This document shows, in pieces, positions 49,202 to 61,400 of a stretch of DNA of 64,000 nt. The DNA is taken from positions 114,942,368 through 115,006,367 of the forward strand of contig NC_058337.1 of the NCBI RefSeq assembly GCF_905475395.1, given 5' to 3'. Within the stretch, counting starts at the first letter, position 1. Every line of letters begins with the position of its first letter. The notes below the pieces were generated by a model, which worked only from the letters and a program-made list of their open reading frames with translations, was not told the DNA's origin and searched no databases. Position numbers and translations under genes: made by a program. Origin of the DNA: Chrysoperla carnea. Its lineage: Eukaryota; Arthropoda; Insecta; Neuroptera; Chrysopidae.

Positions 49202-52200
49202 ACGTATATAAGTAAATTATACTTTTAACAATTTAAATTGCTTAATTGCAATAAAAAAGCATTAAAGAAAAATAACTTATTTTGCCTGAATTTTAAATAT
49301 AAGTGCATTAAGATGATGCCCATTCACATTCCTCAGAATTTGAACCATATATTGTCAGTTTTGCTCTTTCTGCGTTTCCCGAAAGTTGCCGCTATCTACA
49401 CCCCAAGCTTATAGAAGGAGTTTAAACAATTACTTGGTTTAAGAAAATTAAAAAAACAAGACACTAAATTAAAATTTTTTTTTTCATTGAAATATTTCTA
49501 CAATTTATTGTTTTTGTTTTAAATTTATTTTTATGTTTAGTTACTATTTTTATTTTATAATATTGACCAAAAAAAAAACACAAAAAAGGACGCTATTATT
49601 TTATCACATATTTTAGACTAGATAAATTAATTAATTTTCTGTTTCTTTAAGATTATTTTTAATTTGATTAATTAATAATTAATATTGTTAAATAATTAAG
49701 TAAATATATACTGAACTGTTTTTTTTTCTTTGAATAAAAATTATTGCTAGATAATTGACTAAATCTTGAAAGAAAAAAAATTTTGCAAAGAAGTTCGTTA
49801 TTTAATCATCCCACAGAAAATTTCGAAAACATGAGTTCGAAACACGGCAGGTATGAGTAACTTGCTTAGATTGTTTAGTACATGTGAATTAATTACACAG
49901 TTTGCCAGAAAAGTTCTTAGCTGCACTCTCACATTGGTAATCGATAAATACTGATTTGTGGCCTAGAACTAATATTCGTAGTAAAATATAAAACTTTCAA
50001 ATCTTTTTGGAATTTTTTTTAAATAGAACTATCCTTTTTAGTCCATTTTTGAATATAAAAATCTCAATGGCAGAAAGAGATTTGGGCTTTTTTGTTCTTC
50101 TTTTCTAATTCTCTAAACATTTGAACAAACAGAATTTCAATATTTCCGATTTTGAGATATTAAGCAAGCATAATAACTTTTTTGGCTGTATATTAATAAA
50201 TAATATAAACGTTTTAGGCAATTTTTTAAACAGCGTCTTTCACAAAATTCTTTTTAAACTACTCTTTTTTTTCTTTATAAAATACAAAAATCAATTTTGA
50301 AAAATTCTTAAAATTAATCTAAATTATGTCTACTTAGTATATATTTTCATATTAAAAATTTGGCAACTTGAGAATTTTAGTATCAGATACTGGAGGACAT
50401 TTTTATTAAAAAATTGATAAAAATTTTTCTTATCAATTTTTTTTTCCAAATTCCTGATTTTAAATGTTTTATTTACAAAATAAATATTTTCTTATATAGT
50501 TATTATATTTATATTCTATCTTTTTAATCAAAATACAAAATTACATTTTACATGATTTTAAATTTTTTTTAATCTCTTTTATCTACAAGAAAATTATTTT
50601 TCTAAAACAAAAATTCTAATTCTAAAATTTTCTCAGATTTTAATGACTTCATTATATGGACGGAAATATTTTTCAATTTTTATTTTTTTATTTTTATTGA
50701 CTATATTATAAGTAATTATTATTGAATTTAAAATCATATAAAATGGTTTTCTTAGTAGAAAAATTTGTTAAAAAATTTTTAAGAAATAAATTTTCTACTT
50801 AAAGAGGTAAAACTTTTCAATAAAATTTATAAAATCCTAATTCAGATTATAATGATAACAATTTATTTTTTCGAGTAAACGAGTAAAATACTAGTCCGAT
50901 AGTATTTTCCCAAGATTATAGTTTAAAAAAGTGTATTAATTTCCTAGATCTTTTAAAAGTAACGCAATTAATAAACGTTTCTTGTATGAAGAATTTTTTT
51001 TAAATAGTAAAAAATTACTGAGATATAATGTTATTAGTTGTTGACAAAGAAATTCCTATAAATCAATTTAGATGACATTTATTTGGTATAATTTTTGATA
51101 CAAGTTCGATTCTGATATTTTAATTTCAATTGATTTCTTTTTCGATTACAAGATATTCCCTGAAATTTGAAAATGTAGCAACAATGTACTGAAAAAAAAA
51201 ATCATTTCGTTGCAGGATAAATCCAACTATTTAAGTTTATTTTATTATTTTTGTTCACTAATTTTGTATTTTTCTAAATATCAATTGCCCGTAAGTTTTA
51301 AATTTTAAGTACTTTCATTTCCATATAATATATCCCCAGATATGCTTTCCTGGAAAACTGTCACAAAAAGTCTCCAAGTTCACATATCGCAAAATCACAA
51401 ATTACCTACATATGATAGAAAAAAATTTTTTATAATTTCTCTCGAAAAAATAAGATACGTTCAATCGAAAAGGTTGTTTCCAAGCGATTCGAAAACATGC
51501 GGATGAGTCGGGTTCAAACTTTTTGACTTTTAAACTTTAAACTATAATTGCAGGGAAAATTTTATTTGACTTGAATTTATTTTTTCATACGCAGATTTAA
51601 TAATAATTTCGGGGTACCCTTTTAACCCTTTTAAATTTTAAATTCGAAAGGGTAGCAAATATAAATTTTTGTTTGCCTCAAAATTTCGGGAAACTATGCA
51701 TTACCACTATGAGGGTCTCAGAGAAATGAGTTAAAAAATTCCTAAAAAAAAGCAATAATTTCGTATGTTAGCGTTTTTTTTAAATTACTAGAAATTTCTT
51801 TTAATTTTAAAATATTTAAACTGCCATGAACACAATTATCTGATTTAAATTAAAAAATATTACGTGCAAAATATGATTTTTTATATAAAATTTAATCGTG
51901 CTAAAAGATGTAACCTCTGATTTTTGTTATCAAAGTTGTGTTATCATTAAAATCTGATTAACAAATTTCCAATACATGTTTATTTAAATCTACCATCGAG
52001 TCATGTCAAGCACAAATTTTCACAGAACTGTTTTATTTTTTTTGCTGTACAGAAAACAGTAAACTTGTACTTAATTTTTATTCATCATAACTCGCACTAC
52101 CTATTATGAGCACTCGTTCAAGTCAGGAAAAATTTAATAATTTTCATTTTAACTAATTAATTTTATAGATATAGATTAATTAATAATATTTATTTATAGA

Positions 52201-52423
52201 GTGAATTTTCAATAAATGTATGCTTTAATTTTTTTATGTACAATTTTTAAGTCTACATTCACAGATGTCTATATGAAATTTAGATAGCTAAGAATATCTA
52301 AAAAGAAGTTATTTTTCATTCACAACAAAAATCAAAGTTGTAGTAATAGTGTCAGTGTTTTTCTAGAATTATTTCTTCGTAGTTAAAAATTCATTAAAAT
52401 AAATTTACTAAATAGTCTAACAA
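49202..52423. other. No recognised feature; extremely AT-rich
   Basis: Dense A and T runs, few open frames, no inverted termini found. Likely intergenic. Confidence 0.65.
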
Positions 52424-52611
52424 GGGAGGTATTTAAAGAGATGCACTACTTAAGTTATGGGCCAAGCAAGATTTTCATTACAGGCACGCTTTGTTTCAAA
52501 CTTTTTTTTTAAAGTAAAAAAAAAAGTAAACATTTTTAAACTGGAGGTGCAACTCAAAACTTTGCCAGGCACGAAAACTAAGTAGTGCAGTTTTCTCAAT
52601 ACCTTCTTTGC
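52424..52611. mobile_element. Short hairpin MITE-like element (about 188 bp)
   Basis: GGAGGTATTTAAAGAGATGC then ACTACTTAAGTT (52424-52456) pairs with AACTAAGTAGTGCAGTTTTC then TCAATACCTTC (52577-52606). Further inside, GGCCAAGC/GCCAGGC and a T-run facing an A-run lie near the centre (about 52510). No target duplication was identified. Confidence 0.65.
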
Positions 52612-54242
52612 TTAGTGTTATTGAACTACGAACTTCATCTGAACAGATTTAAGCTATGAAAAAAAATTCCAGAAAAATGAACGCTTGCTTTAGAACTATA
52701 ATTACAATCAGAAGGTCTCGTGCATTTTAGCTGGCAGATAAATTAGCATAGCTATTAAAATTTTGTTTAGACATTTGTGTCTACTTATAAGTTACAGTCA
52801 GGCATTCTCACGAAAACATTTCTAATCTAAATTGAAAAAAATAATCGATAATCCATTATAATGGCAACAATTTATGAGATGATGTATATGAATGATTATG
52901 AATTTTGAATTGGTAACGTTTGCGTGTGTGTTTCATAATAGTTATACTATATTTCCATTCGTTCAATATGCACACGTCGACAATTTTATTAAAAATACTT
53001 ATAAACATTCTAGCCTGGCAAAAAAACTTTTGGTTGAAGTTTACGATTCCTATTCGTTGGCTTTTAAGGTATTATAACAAGAACTGGCGTGATTTTTAAG
53101 GTATTATAAGCAACCGATTTTTAATTTTTGAGCCATTCCTCATTTTTAACCCCTAAACTACTAGAAACCTTTCCATTGCCCCGTGTTGTATGCACTATTA
53201 AGTTTAAAGATAGTTAAGTAAACATCTTTTAGATTTTAGTAAAACATAAACCCCCTTCTCCCATCCCTAATTGTTTTTTAATCAAAGTTTAACCAACTAG
53301 TTTGTCTTTGTTGGATAATAGTGGTGGGAGCGCAAGTCAATCCTTTGAACATATCTTTTTTAATAAAAATTGAATATAATTGCGCTTCCACCAAAATTAT
53401 GTTATACGATTACTTATTGTATTTCATTTATCGATATCTGTTTATGACACCATATTGTTTTTAAATTCAAGGAGTTTATCTTCTTTTCAACATCATTGAA
53501 CATGGTTTGAACATCTCTCAATATGTATTTTTTTATTGAACATTTCTTTAATTTGTTCATTCATTTTCGACTAATATATCGAGCAAATTTCTGCTAATTA
53601 CTCCGGTGGCTTAAATTTACAATCAATTTTAGTCAGTTTCACTATTTTTCTCTTTATACGGCTGAATTACACTGTAAAACTGATCAATATCGAACCTCCC
53701 TAAATTTTACAATAGTTTTCAATCTGGATACCGCAAATTTGTTAATAGTATTGGGCACGTTTTGTAAGTATTTTTTTTTTCACCTAATATTTCTAACCTG
53801 AGTATTACTAGTTAGTAAATAATATTATGAATAATCGTATTTATTTCTATATATTACAACGGGCTTCATTCCAATTGTAGCATAATGAATCGTTTCACAG
53901 ATTTAACAAATAGGTTTTCAAATAGGTTATAAAAAAAATGAATCGAAATAAAAAATTTGTTTTTTATGAAGCCTACAAAAAGTTAGATTTTATTTGTTAA
54001 ACTAAGTACTATATCTCTTTTTTTTCACTAAAAATAAACAATATTTGCAAACATTCAACTTCGCTATCCTAGATCGTTTCACGTTCTAACAAAGATCATT
54101 CTAATAGTAATGAAGTGAGAGCTCGAACTGTGACCATGGCGATCTTAAATTCCAGACTAGGCCTAGGTAAAAAAGAAAAATGTTCGTCTTGACGCACCGC
54201 CTGTGCCAAGTCATTTTTATAAAACCTGTTACGCTTTTTTTT
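52612..54242. other. No gene recognised
   Basis: AT-rich DNA downstream of Oli with only the 16-bp direct repeat at 53062-53108. Confidence 0.6.
53062..53108 (+). repeat. 16-bp direct repeat
   Basis: TTTTAAGGTATTATAA occurs at 53062 and again at 53093, 31 bp apart. Confidence 0.85.
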
Positions 54243-54803
54243 TTTATTTTACGATGTTCTTTGTGACGTTGTAATCGGAAGTCGTACAATTCCTGTTAAA
54301 CCTTGGATACAAACATTATTAAAAAAACATATACCACTCTTCAATTTCGTTTGTACTCGTATTTTTCGTTTCGTTTGTAAATTTAGTTTTTTCGCGTATT
54401 TTGCATATTTTTGGAGATATTTCGAGTAATTTATGGGGCATATTCAAGCTTACAAAATGGCTCATATATTGAAAACGAAAAATCGACAATAAAATGCGCA
54501 TGAGTTATGGTGTTTTTAAGGAGTATAAGAGTTTTCACAAAAGTGACTTTTCATACAAACTTTTGTCCTTTTAAAAATTGTATTTAATTTCCAATTGCCA
54601 TGACAACACTTTCAGTCTTATTATTTAAGCAATTTTATGAGTAATGAATAGCCTACACATCTTGTGGTATATCCCCTTGCTGATTTGAATACGATTCAAT
54701 TGCATGTAAATGGAATGACGCATTAAATAAAAAGTATTATTTTAAATATTACCAAATAATCATATTTAAAAAAATCAGGTCATAGCCTCGTTTCATACAT
54801 CCA
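54243..54803 (-). other. Probable Oli 3' flank / 3' UTR
   Basis: No AATAAA is seen on the minus strand for about 555 nt after the Oli stop codon; the first is at 54248-54243. A 62-codon minus frame at 54289-54101 was not recognised and is GC-richer than its surroundings. The stretch is probably untranslated. Confidence 0.35.
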
Positions 54804-56334
54804 TTACGTTGTAGTATTACTACGCTCAATATTTGATGGTATTTCATTTGTTCTTGTTGTATTTGATGTAGTAGATCCGTCACCGGTTGTTGTTGGGGCC
54901 GTGGTCGATGACGCCCCCGAGGTCACCCCCGCTGATGTGGCAACCATTGCTTGCTGTTGTAAAAATTTGGCAGCAGCAGGAAAACCTTGTAAATCAAATC
55001 CAGTTGGCCCACAAATACCAGCGGCTACAGCTGTCCCTTGTAAATACGCAATTAAACGACGTAGCTCTTCCAGTGCATTGGCTTGCATTAGAATATAATT
55101 TTTTGCTAATAATAGTGTGGCTATTTTTGATAATTTTCGAACACTTGGTGAATGTGCGTATGGAATGACGCTACGTAATTCATCTAATGCATCATTTAAA
55201 TCATGCATTCGTCGACGTTCACGTGCGTTTATATTTAATCGAACCGATTTACCTTGACGTGCTTTTGTCTTTACTCCTCCGGGGTTTTGATTATTTGCAG
55301 GATTTAAGTTGCTGTTCGAGGGTGATCGAGACTGCATCCTGTAAAAGTTTAAATTTGATTAAAACGGTTTTAAAAAATGAAATTTAATTAAAAGTTTCTA
55401 AAGTTGTAATCACATCCGGAAAATGACAACAACATCTTGGTGACTTCCGGTGAAAAAGTTACATTAGAACTATTTCCCGTTCGCATGTGATAAAAATGTC
55501 TTCGATGGCACAATTCGATTTTCGTCAAGCGCAGTTATTTAACCCAGTTTTGTCATTCAAAGAGGGTGATAAAGTGGTGAGGGGATAAAATTTGGCACCA
55601 GGGATTTTTGAGCCGCCATAAGAAGTTGTGTGCCCCAACAAATATTTTTATTTAGAGTATATTTCCACGCGATGATTGATTCATTATAAACATATTCCAT
55701 CAACGACAAGAAACAAAACTTCTGAAGAGGGTACTCGAATAGTAATAGCCATTTGCGGAATGAATGCTTCAATGTATTTTTAGTAATAATAATCTACTAT
55801 TAATATCTAAAATAAAATTCGTACTTACCGGTGTGGAGGTGACCCTAAGGGTCCAATACTTTCTGGTTTATTTTCATCAGTCATTGTACCACTAGTATTA
55901 CCCATTGGCAATTGCATTCCTGCGGAACTCCCAGCAGGAAAATAAAAACCACCTAATGTAACAGCACTTAGTGGCGTACGTCTACCAGGCACTTGAATTT
56001 CATTTGAATTTGGTGATGTTTGGGCGTTTCCATGTTGCGTTGTGGCAGCCGCAAAATGTGGAAATCCCATTGCATCAATTTGTGGGGCTGGTAAAATACT
56101 GGTCGATGGTATATTCTACACATGCATATAAAATTTATTAATTCAAAGTATATAAAAATATTGTAAAGATGTTTTTACCGTTCCAGCAGTGCCCCAACCC
56201 CATGCAGACCCATCATTTCGACCCCAAAGTGCTTCGGCCGAATGTCGAGAGATGGCTAGGGCATCACGGCGTCCTTGTTGTAATCCATTTTCATCATCGT
56301 CCGAGGATGAATCACATTCATATGATTTCATCAT
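54804..56334 (-). CDS. Oli: Oli-type bHLH transcription factor (bHLHe22/bHLHe23 class), three exons
   Basis: Nuclear DNA-binding regulator. The family (Drosophila Oli, vertebrate bHLHe22/e23, related to Olig) acts in neuronal, especially motor neuron, differentiation. Minus-strand exons: 56334-56179, 56115-55829, 55338-54804; 978 nt, 325 residues plus stop. Exon 1 starts [17 protein letters not shown], with an in-frame TAA directly before the ATG. Exon 2 is Pro/Ser/Gly-rich linker. Exon 3 has a Lys/Arg-rich stretch ([11 protein letters not shown]), then the basic region [12 protein letters not shown] (about residues 185-196), helix 1, the family-diagnostic loop [20 protein letters not shown], helix 2 ([20 protein letters not shown]), a conserved-looking segment ([12 protein letters not shown]) and a Ser/Thr-rich tail. 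ERRR and the downstream SPSVRKLSK fit bHLHe22/e23 better than Olig1-3, which have ERKR and GPSVRKLSK. Donors GTAAAA and GTAAGT and both AG acceptors keep the frame. From memory it is longer than Drosophila Oli, mostly at the N-terminus. Confidence 0.93.
55339..55828 (-). other. Oli intron 2 (490 bp)
   Basis: Donor CG/GTAAGTACG at 55828 and acceptor CTTTTACAG ending 55339. The split codon is CG|G (Arg). Intron 1 is only 63 bp (56178-56116). Nothing else was recognised within intron 2. Confidence 0.85.
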
Positions 56335-56635
56335 TTAAAAACTAAAACTGGAATTTTATGCTTAGGAATTTTTTAATGTAAAATTTCCAATACAAAAACT
56401 GATTTTTCTAAATCATTACAAATTTTTTTTAATCACTAAACTAAAATTAAAATTAAAACTAAACAAAAATTTATAAAAACTACACCCGTCGTATTACGTA
56501 AAAACTAAAAACTATCGGGATAAAAATTATTTTGTTATGGACCAGAAATATTTTGTTGACAGATGCGCTCTCTTGAGGGTCGTACGCTATTCGGTCTCTA
56601 CCCCTTATTTTAACATACATATAAGGGGGTTCATA

Positions 56636-56642
56636 TTTTATA
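56636..56642 (-). promoter_or_regulatory. Possible TATA box upstream of Oli
   Basis: TATAAAA on the minus strand about 300 nt before the Oli start codon, within a locally GC-richer stretch (56520-56720). It would give a 5' leader of roughly 270 nt. Such motifs are frequent by chance in AT-rich DNA and developmental genes often lack a TATA box, so this is only a candidate. Confidence 0.2.
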
Positions 56643-56719
56643 AGGGTGAGAGATTTATTCCCGAATACTGATGTTTGTGTTATATACTATAGTAGCCGGG
56701 CTTTAATACTTACCACACA

Positions 56720-59700
56720 TATAGTTCAAAACGGGAACAAAAGAGATGCTGTTTCTATAGTAACGATTTACTAGCCAAGCTATCATTTGCTACCGATCTT
56801 TTAATATGATAAAATATTTTTTGTTATTCTTGTCTAACATATATAAATATTTATGTGTAATGATGAAGAGAGAAAGTAAAGAATAGTGATAAAAAAAATG
56901 AAAAAGAAAGTTTTGCAACCGTTTGAAAACTATTTGATTGGTAATATTTCTTTCAAGTTGATTTCCTATAAATTTATTTTTTTAAGAAAATTGGCTTCTC
57001 AAAGATTTTCATATTTAAGACATAAAAAATTTGATGATGAGTTTAAAAGCTTCAAAGAAAAATCTTTATATTAATTTTAAGAAAATAACTTTAAAATTTA
57101 ATAGAAACTTGGAGATTATTTTCAATCTTTCGATTTCAAAATAGCAAATTCAAATTTTATATCTAAACAAATTTTCTAGAAAACTACCGCATGACTTTTT
57201 TAAATTAAATAACAAACGCATGCGAAGTATATTTTACGTTATAAACCACACCCACAAATTTGTATTACAACTTTCAATTATAGCAAAATTATTGCAAATA
57301 GTTTTTCATTGAATGGGTTTTTCTTTAATCAATAATTTCATATTTATACACATTTTATTAGTTTCATTTTTCAATCATAGATGTCTCGTATTCAAATTTA
57401 CACATTACATTATTATCTTTATTCTAAGTTCAGTGAAATACTCATAGAGGTCACAACTATATCCATTCGATTGTCAATTGTTCTGTGAGTGTGTATTTTA
57501 TATATAACTGTCACATAAATATTTAGTTTAAATTCGGGATTCGGGTTCGGGCTAGCTGAGCTAACTTAGCTCTCTAAACGACCTAAATCTTATAATATAA
57601 ACCTTATAATATAATAAAAGCCTGAAATATTTATGTAAATAAATCAATTTTAAATATAATTCCTAAAATAGTTAACCATTAAAAATATTTAGTACCCTTC
57701 AATTAAGGTGAAAATAAAGTAATTTATTTTATTTATTGTCAAAGAGCTATTATTATCTTTTATATGAACAAGAGACAACCCATTATAATATATCTAATAT
57801 ACATCCCGTAAATGTTTGTTCTATGGATTGATCTGAAGCAGACTATAATAGGTTAGTATACGTTTTCCTTTCCATGTTAAATCTTGGTTCGAGGTCTGGT
57901 CACCAAATTTGGAATATCGATGGGACGAAAACAGATTGAAATAAGCAAATAAGACGTAATATGACCAGGCGAGCACAGCAAGCTTTATGGCTTCTTTTTA
58001 AATGGAACTCGTTGTGTGACAAGTGGATCCACATTCTGCAGTATAAGTTGGAATGATAGCTGACGAAACTTGGCAAATGGTTGAAGTAGGATCGTATTTA
58101 TGATATTGACTATAGAGAAGTCATCAAAGTGAGTCTGACATTAAATGAAAACAAAACGAATCCTTAAAAATATCGTCGGCAAAAAGCGGATAGTCCATGA
58201 ATGCCCTTCAGATTCTTAATTGTATTTTCGAAAGTGTTCCTTGCGTAGAATATTTGGCCTCATTCATCAGCCTTGGAAAAAACAACATTGTAATTTTCAA
58301 TAGAATTGTGGAAACAGAGCAAACTTTGGGAATCTAGGCCTACGTTTTTATTCAGAACGACGAAATTCAAAAATATTTATTAGGCAAGTGGTTTTTATAC
58401 AGAGTTACAGTTAATATCGGTAAGAAAACGAAAAATATTGCCAAAAGCTGGTTATTCAGCAAGAGGATACAAAGAATCAAATCATCAAGATTTCTAAAAT
58501 GAATCGGTGATTTATGTAGATTAGCCATATAGCAAAGCTGAAATATGAAAGGGTCCAGAATAGAAGTAAGAAGTAGGCTGTATGGAAATAACTCTGAATA
58601 GCGAGATACGGAGAAAGATGATTCAAGAGGCCAAATGTTACATAGATAAAGACACTTATTTCTTCCAGTATAGTTTTGTAATTTTTTGCCGAAGAGCTAG
58701 AAGACCACTAGAAACTAGGAAGTTCGCCACAAAGGGTTGGAGAATTTCGAACATCATACATACTTCAGAAATAGTAGAACTAGTATTATTATAGATAATT
58801 TTTTTTTTCATTGTACCAACTTTATTAAATCAACCGCTACAAATGAAGAGTCAAGGGTATATCACATACATACACACATATATACATTTCAGGTAAAAAC
58901 CATTATGGTACGTACATACATACAACTACCCAGAACACACACAGAATGCGGTGGTGGTTGCTCTATAGCTCCTGTGAATGTGTTTTCCTAGATGTCGCTT
59001 GAGACTGTTATAACATCGTAAATTCTTTTTAACACATAGTTAAAAGTGATGTGTGCTCGCTTGCTGTTTGTTAACAAGAATATATGTAAATAGAATAAAA
59101 AGCTCTATACTTACCCCTGTAGATACAATTTTATTTAATACTATCTTCTTAAAAACAAACATCACCCATACCATTATTATCATTTTTATTAGCATTGTTA
59201 AGGACAAAGGACAACAATATATTCAAATGTATAAAACCATATACGGATTTTATCTGTCATACAGAATACATGAAAATATTATTAAACCGTCGATTTTTAA
59301 GAGCAAATGAATCTGTTATGTATTCAATCAATTACTATAAAGTCTTTCAGATTCAGGCAAAAAAGGTGAAAAAGAAATGCAAAATATCGACGTTCTTGAT
59401 GTCGAGAGGTATTTTGATACCGCGGACGAAAAGGAACTGTTCTTTGGATGAACTACATATTGTTGAAATAGTAAGTTGAATTTTGTAACGAATCTCAATT
59501 TTTCGAATTGCTTAAAATCAATGTGGGGTCATTGGTAAAATAAAATTATTTCTTAGTATAGATCAAATTTTACAGAATTTTATACTTATACCAGGTTTCA
59601 AAGTTCACGGCTTCTTGACATAGGTGTGTGTCTATGATTTATGTGAATGTGTTAAAATGTTTGTAAAACACTCCGTTTCTAGGCAATGAAGGTAGTAATG

Positions 59701-61298
59701 GTGGTATTAATTCATATTGTCTTAAAAGCTTAAAAAATGCAGTTGGTAAAGTAGCATGTTTCGATAATGCGATCTCTTCTGGCAACTACTTATTTGAACT
59801 ATATGAGTGAAGTCGCAGGACTAACTAACTTATTTTCTCCAATAACTTGTAATAATATTTTTATACATGTTATCCATGATCGTAGTATAGTCATTTTGTC
59901 TGTTCAGAGTTGTTTTTATCACCCTTACATAAGCTCTTGGACTCTCAGCTTCTTTACATCGTTTACTTGCTGTGTGATAATATTATCATTAAAACGGTTA
60001 ATGTCCGGTGTAGAAGAAATCTGTATTTATATGTATATGTGTATATGTGTATATGTAAGCATGTGTCTATGTATGCATTTACTGCAACATTAGTCTTCCG
60101 GACTCGACTACAAATGGTTGGTGTAATGTCCGGTAAATAGAATCTAGATGAACGTAAAATATAGAAGTGTAATTATTTACATAGAAGGATTCTGTGTATA
60201 CTGTGTTGTTAAAAAGTTTGGTTTCTTGTATAGTATTAATAAACAAATAAACCATATGCAATGTTGCCAATTTCAGAAGAATAATATTATCGTCATTTTA
60301 TTTTAAATGTTAAAACTAGTCTATTTATGTTTAAACTTCGGTCAATGATATTTTCGTCTCAATTACCCTGCTGCCATATCCTGATAACCCTGCTGTCATA
60401 CGATAGTGGTCAATTTTGTTGATGATCAAATTGACACCTGATATCTCAAAAACGATGAGATGAGGCTTTTTTATTTTCAAATTTCATGATTTCTTTGCAG
60501 TTTAAGCTTGGACGAATATCTAAGCGTACCTACGCTATAACTTTGCTATACACACTAAAAAAATCATTTGAGCTTGGTTTCATAAAAAGTCATAGCCTTT
60601 TGGCCTTAACCTGCTTCATTTCTTACATTAGAAGGAGACTTATTAGAAGAAACTTGGCTATAAACTATTCAAGTTTGAAGATGTCTTAAATTTTTGCAAA
60701 TATTCGGCTCTTTTAAATGAAAACTTTCTGCCACTAAAAAAGTATGAAAGTCTATCCGATATCCTGTACCATTAATTTATTTTTTTTGTAATTTCTATTA
60801 ATATAAATAAAATGATAACTTTCTGTCAGATGAAGAGAAAAAAATGCTCCGTAGAGATATTAATATTTATTTTTTGATTACGTAATGTTATTACATTTAT
60901 TTATAAAAATAAATATAAATAATATGGTACATGTCCTTTAACCTGGACTAGTGAAACACATGAGCGTAGATATCATGAGTATTTTCTTTACCAAGACTAT
61001 TACCACCGTAAAAACAGTTTAATAAAGGGTAGTACAATGGACTAAAGACCTTTGAGTGAATGTCGAGACTGTTGGTTAAGCCCTTCAGCCTAACTTAATA
61101 TTCTTAAATAATTTCTGCAGCGTGGGATAGAGAAGTATGCGATTTTGAAAACGCTGAAAAAAAAATTCTCATTAACTTCTCAAATTATCTTCTTATAGTT
61201 CATTTATAGTTTCACTAAGTAACTTTTTTATATGTTTGTTCTCTCTTAATACTATGTTGGGCAAATTATTATTTTATAAACATTACTAGCTGTGAACT
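56720..61298. other. Oli upstream region, no gene recognised
   Basis: AT-rich. 57890-58800 has somewhat more balanced composition and fragments that may once have been coding (for example the frame at 58582-58794), but stops are frequent in all frames and no family was identified; it may be an old element. 59767-60093 is an open frame of 108 codons ending in a TATATGTG-repeat, without motifs. Regulatory DNA for Oli would be expected here, but no specific site can be supported. Confidence 0.5.
60364..60405 (+). repeat. Imperfect tandem repeat, about 22 bp
   Basis: ACCCTGCTGCCATATC is followed by ACCCTGCTGTCATACG. Confidence 0.75.
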
Positions 61299-61400
61299 AC
61301 CCGCTTCGCTGGGTAACTTTAATTTTAAGTATAAAGATTATTGGGTTATAACCTTCACTTCATATGCCGCCACTTACCTTCCTTTTGTTCACAATTTCGT
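61299..61400 (+). mobile_element. Fragment of the 21.6 kb RTE/SINE-like element (head only)
   Basis: ACCCGCTTCGCTGGGTAACT then GGGTTATAACCTTC parallels the first part of the 21649 element (ACCCGCTTCGCTGGGACAAC, GTTATAGCCTTCC). The CAAA tail is not found downstream. Confidence 0.55.

Noticed and set aside
54887..55387. Plus-strand frames opposite the bHLH exon
   Set aside because: Antisense shadows of Oli exon 3.
57886..57905. GGTTCGAGGTCTGGTC as a possible tRNA T-arm
   Set aside because: No matching acceptor stem, anticodon arm or A box at the right distance.
57890..58800. Possible reverse-transcriptase or endonuclease remnant
   Set aside because: Composition is suggestive, but I could not find any ordered protein motif in any frame, so no call is made.
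59767..60093. 108-codon plus frame rich in Cys and Tyr near its end
   Set aside because: The Tyr/Cys/Met tail comes from a TATATGTG simple repeat. No domain or neighbour supports a gene.
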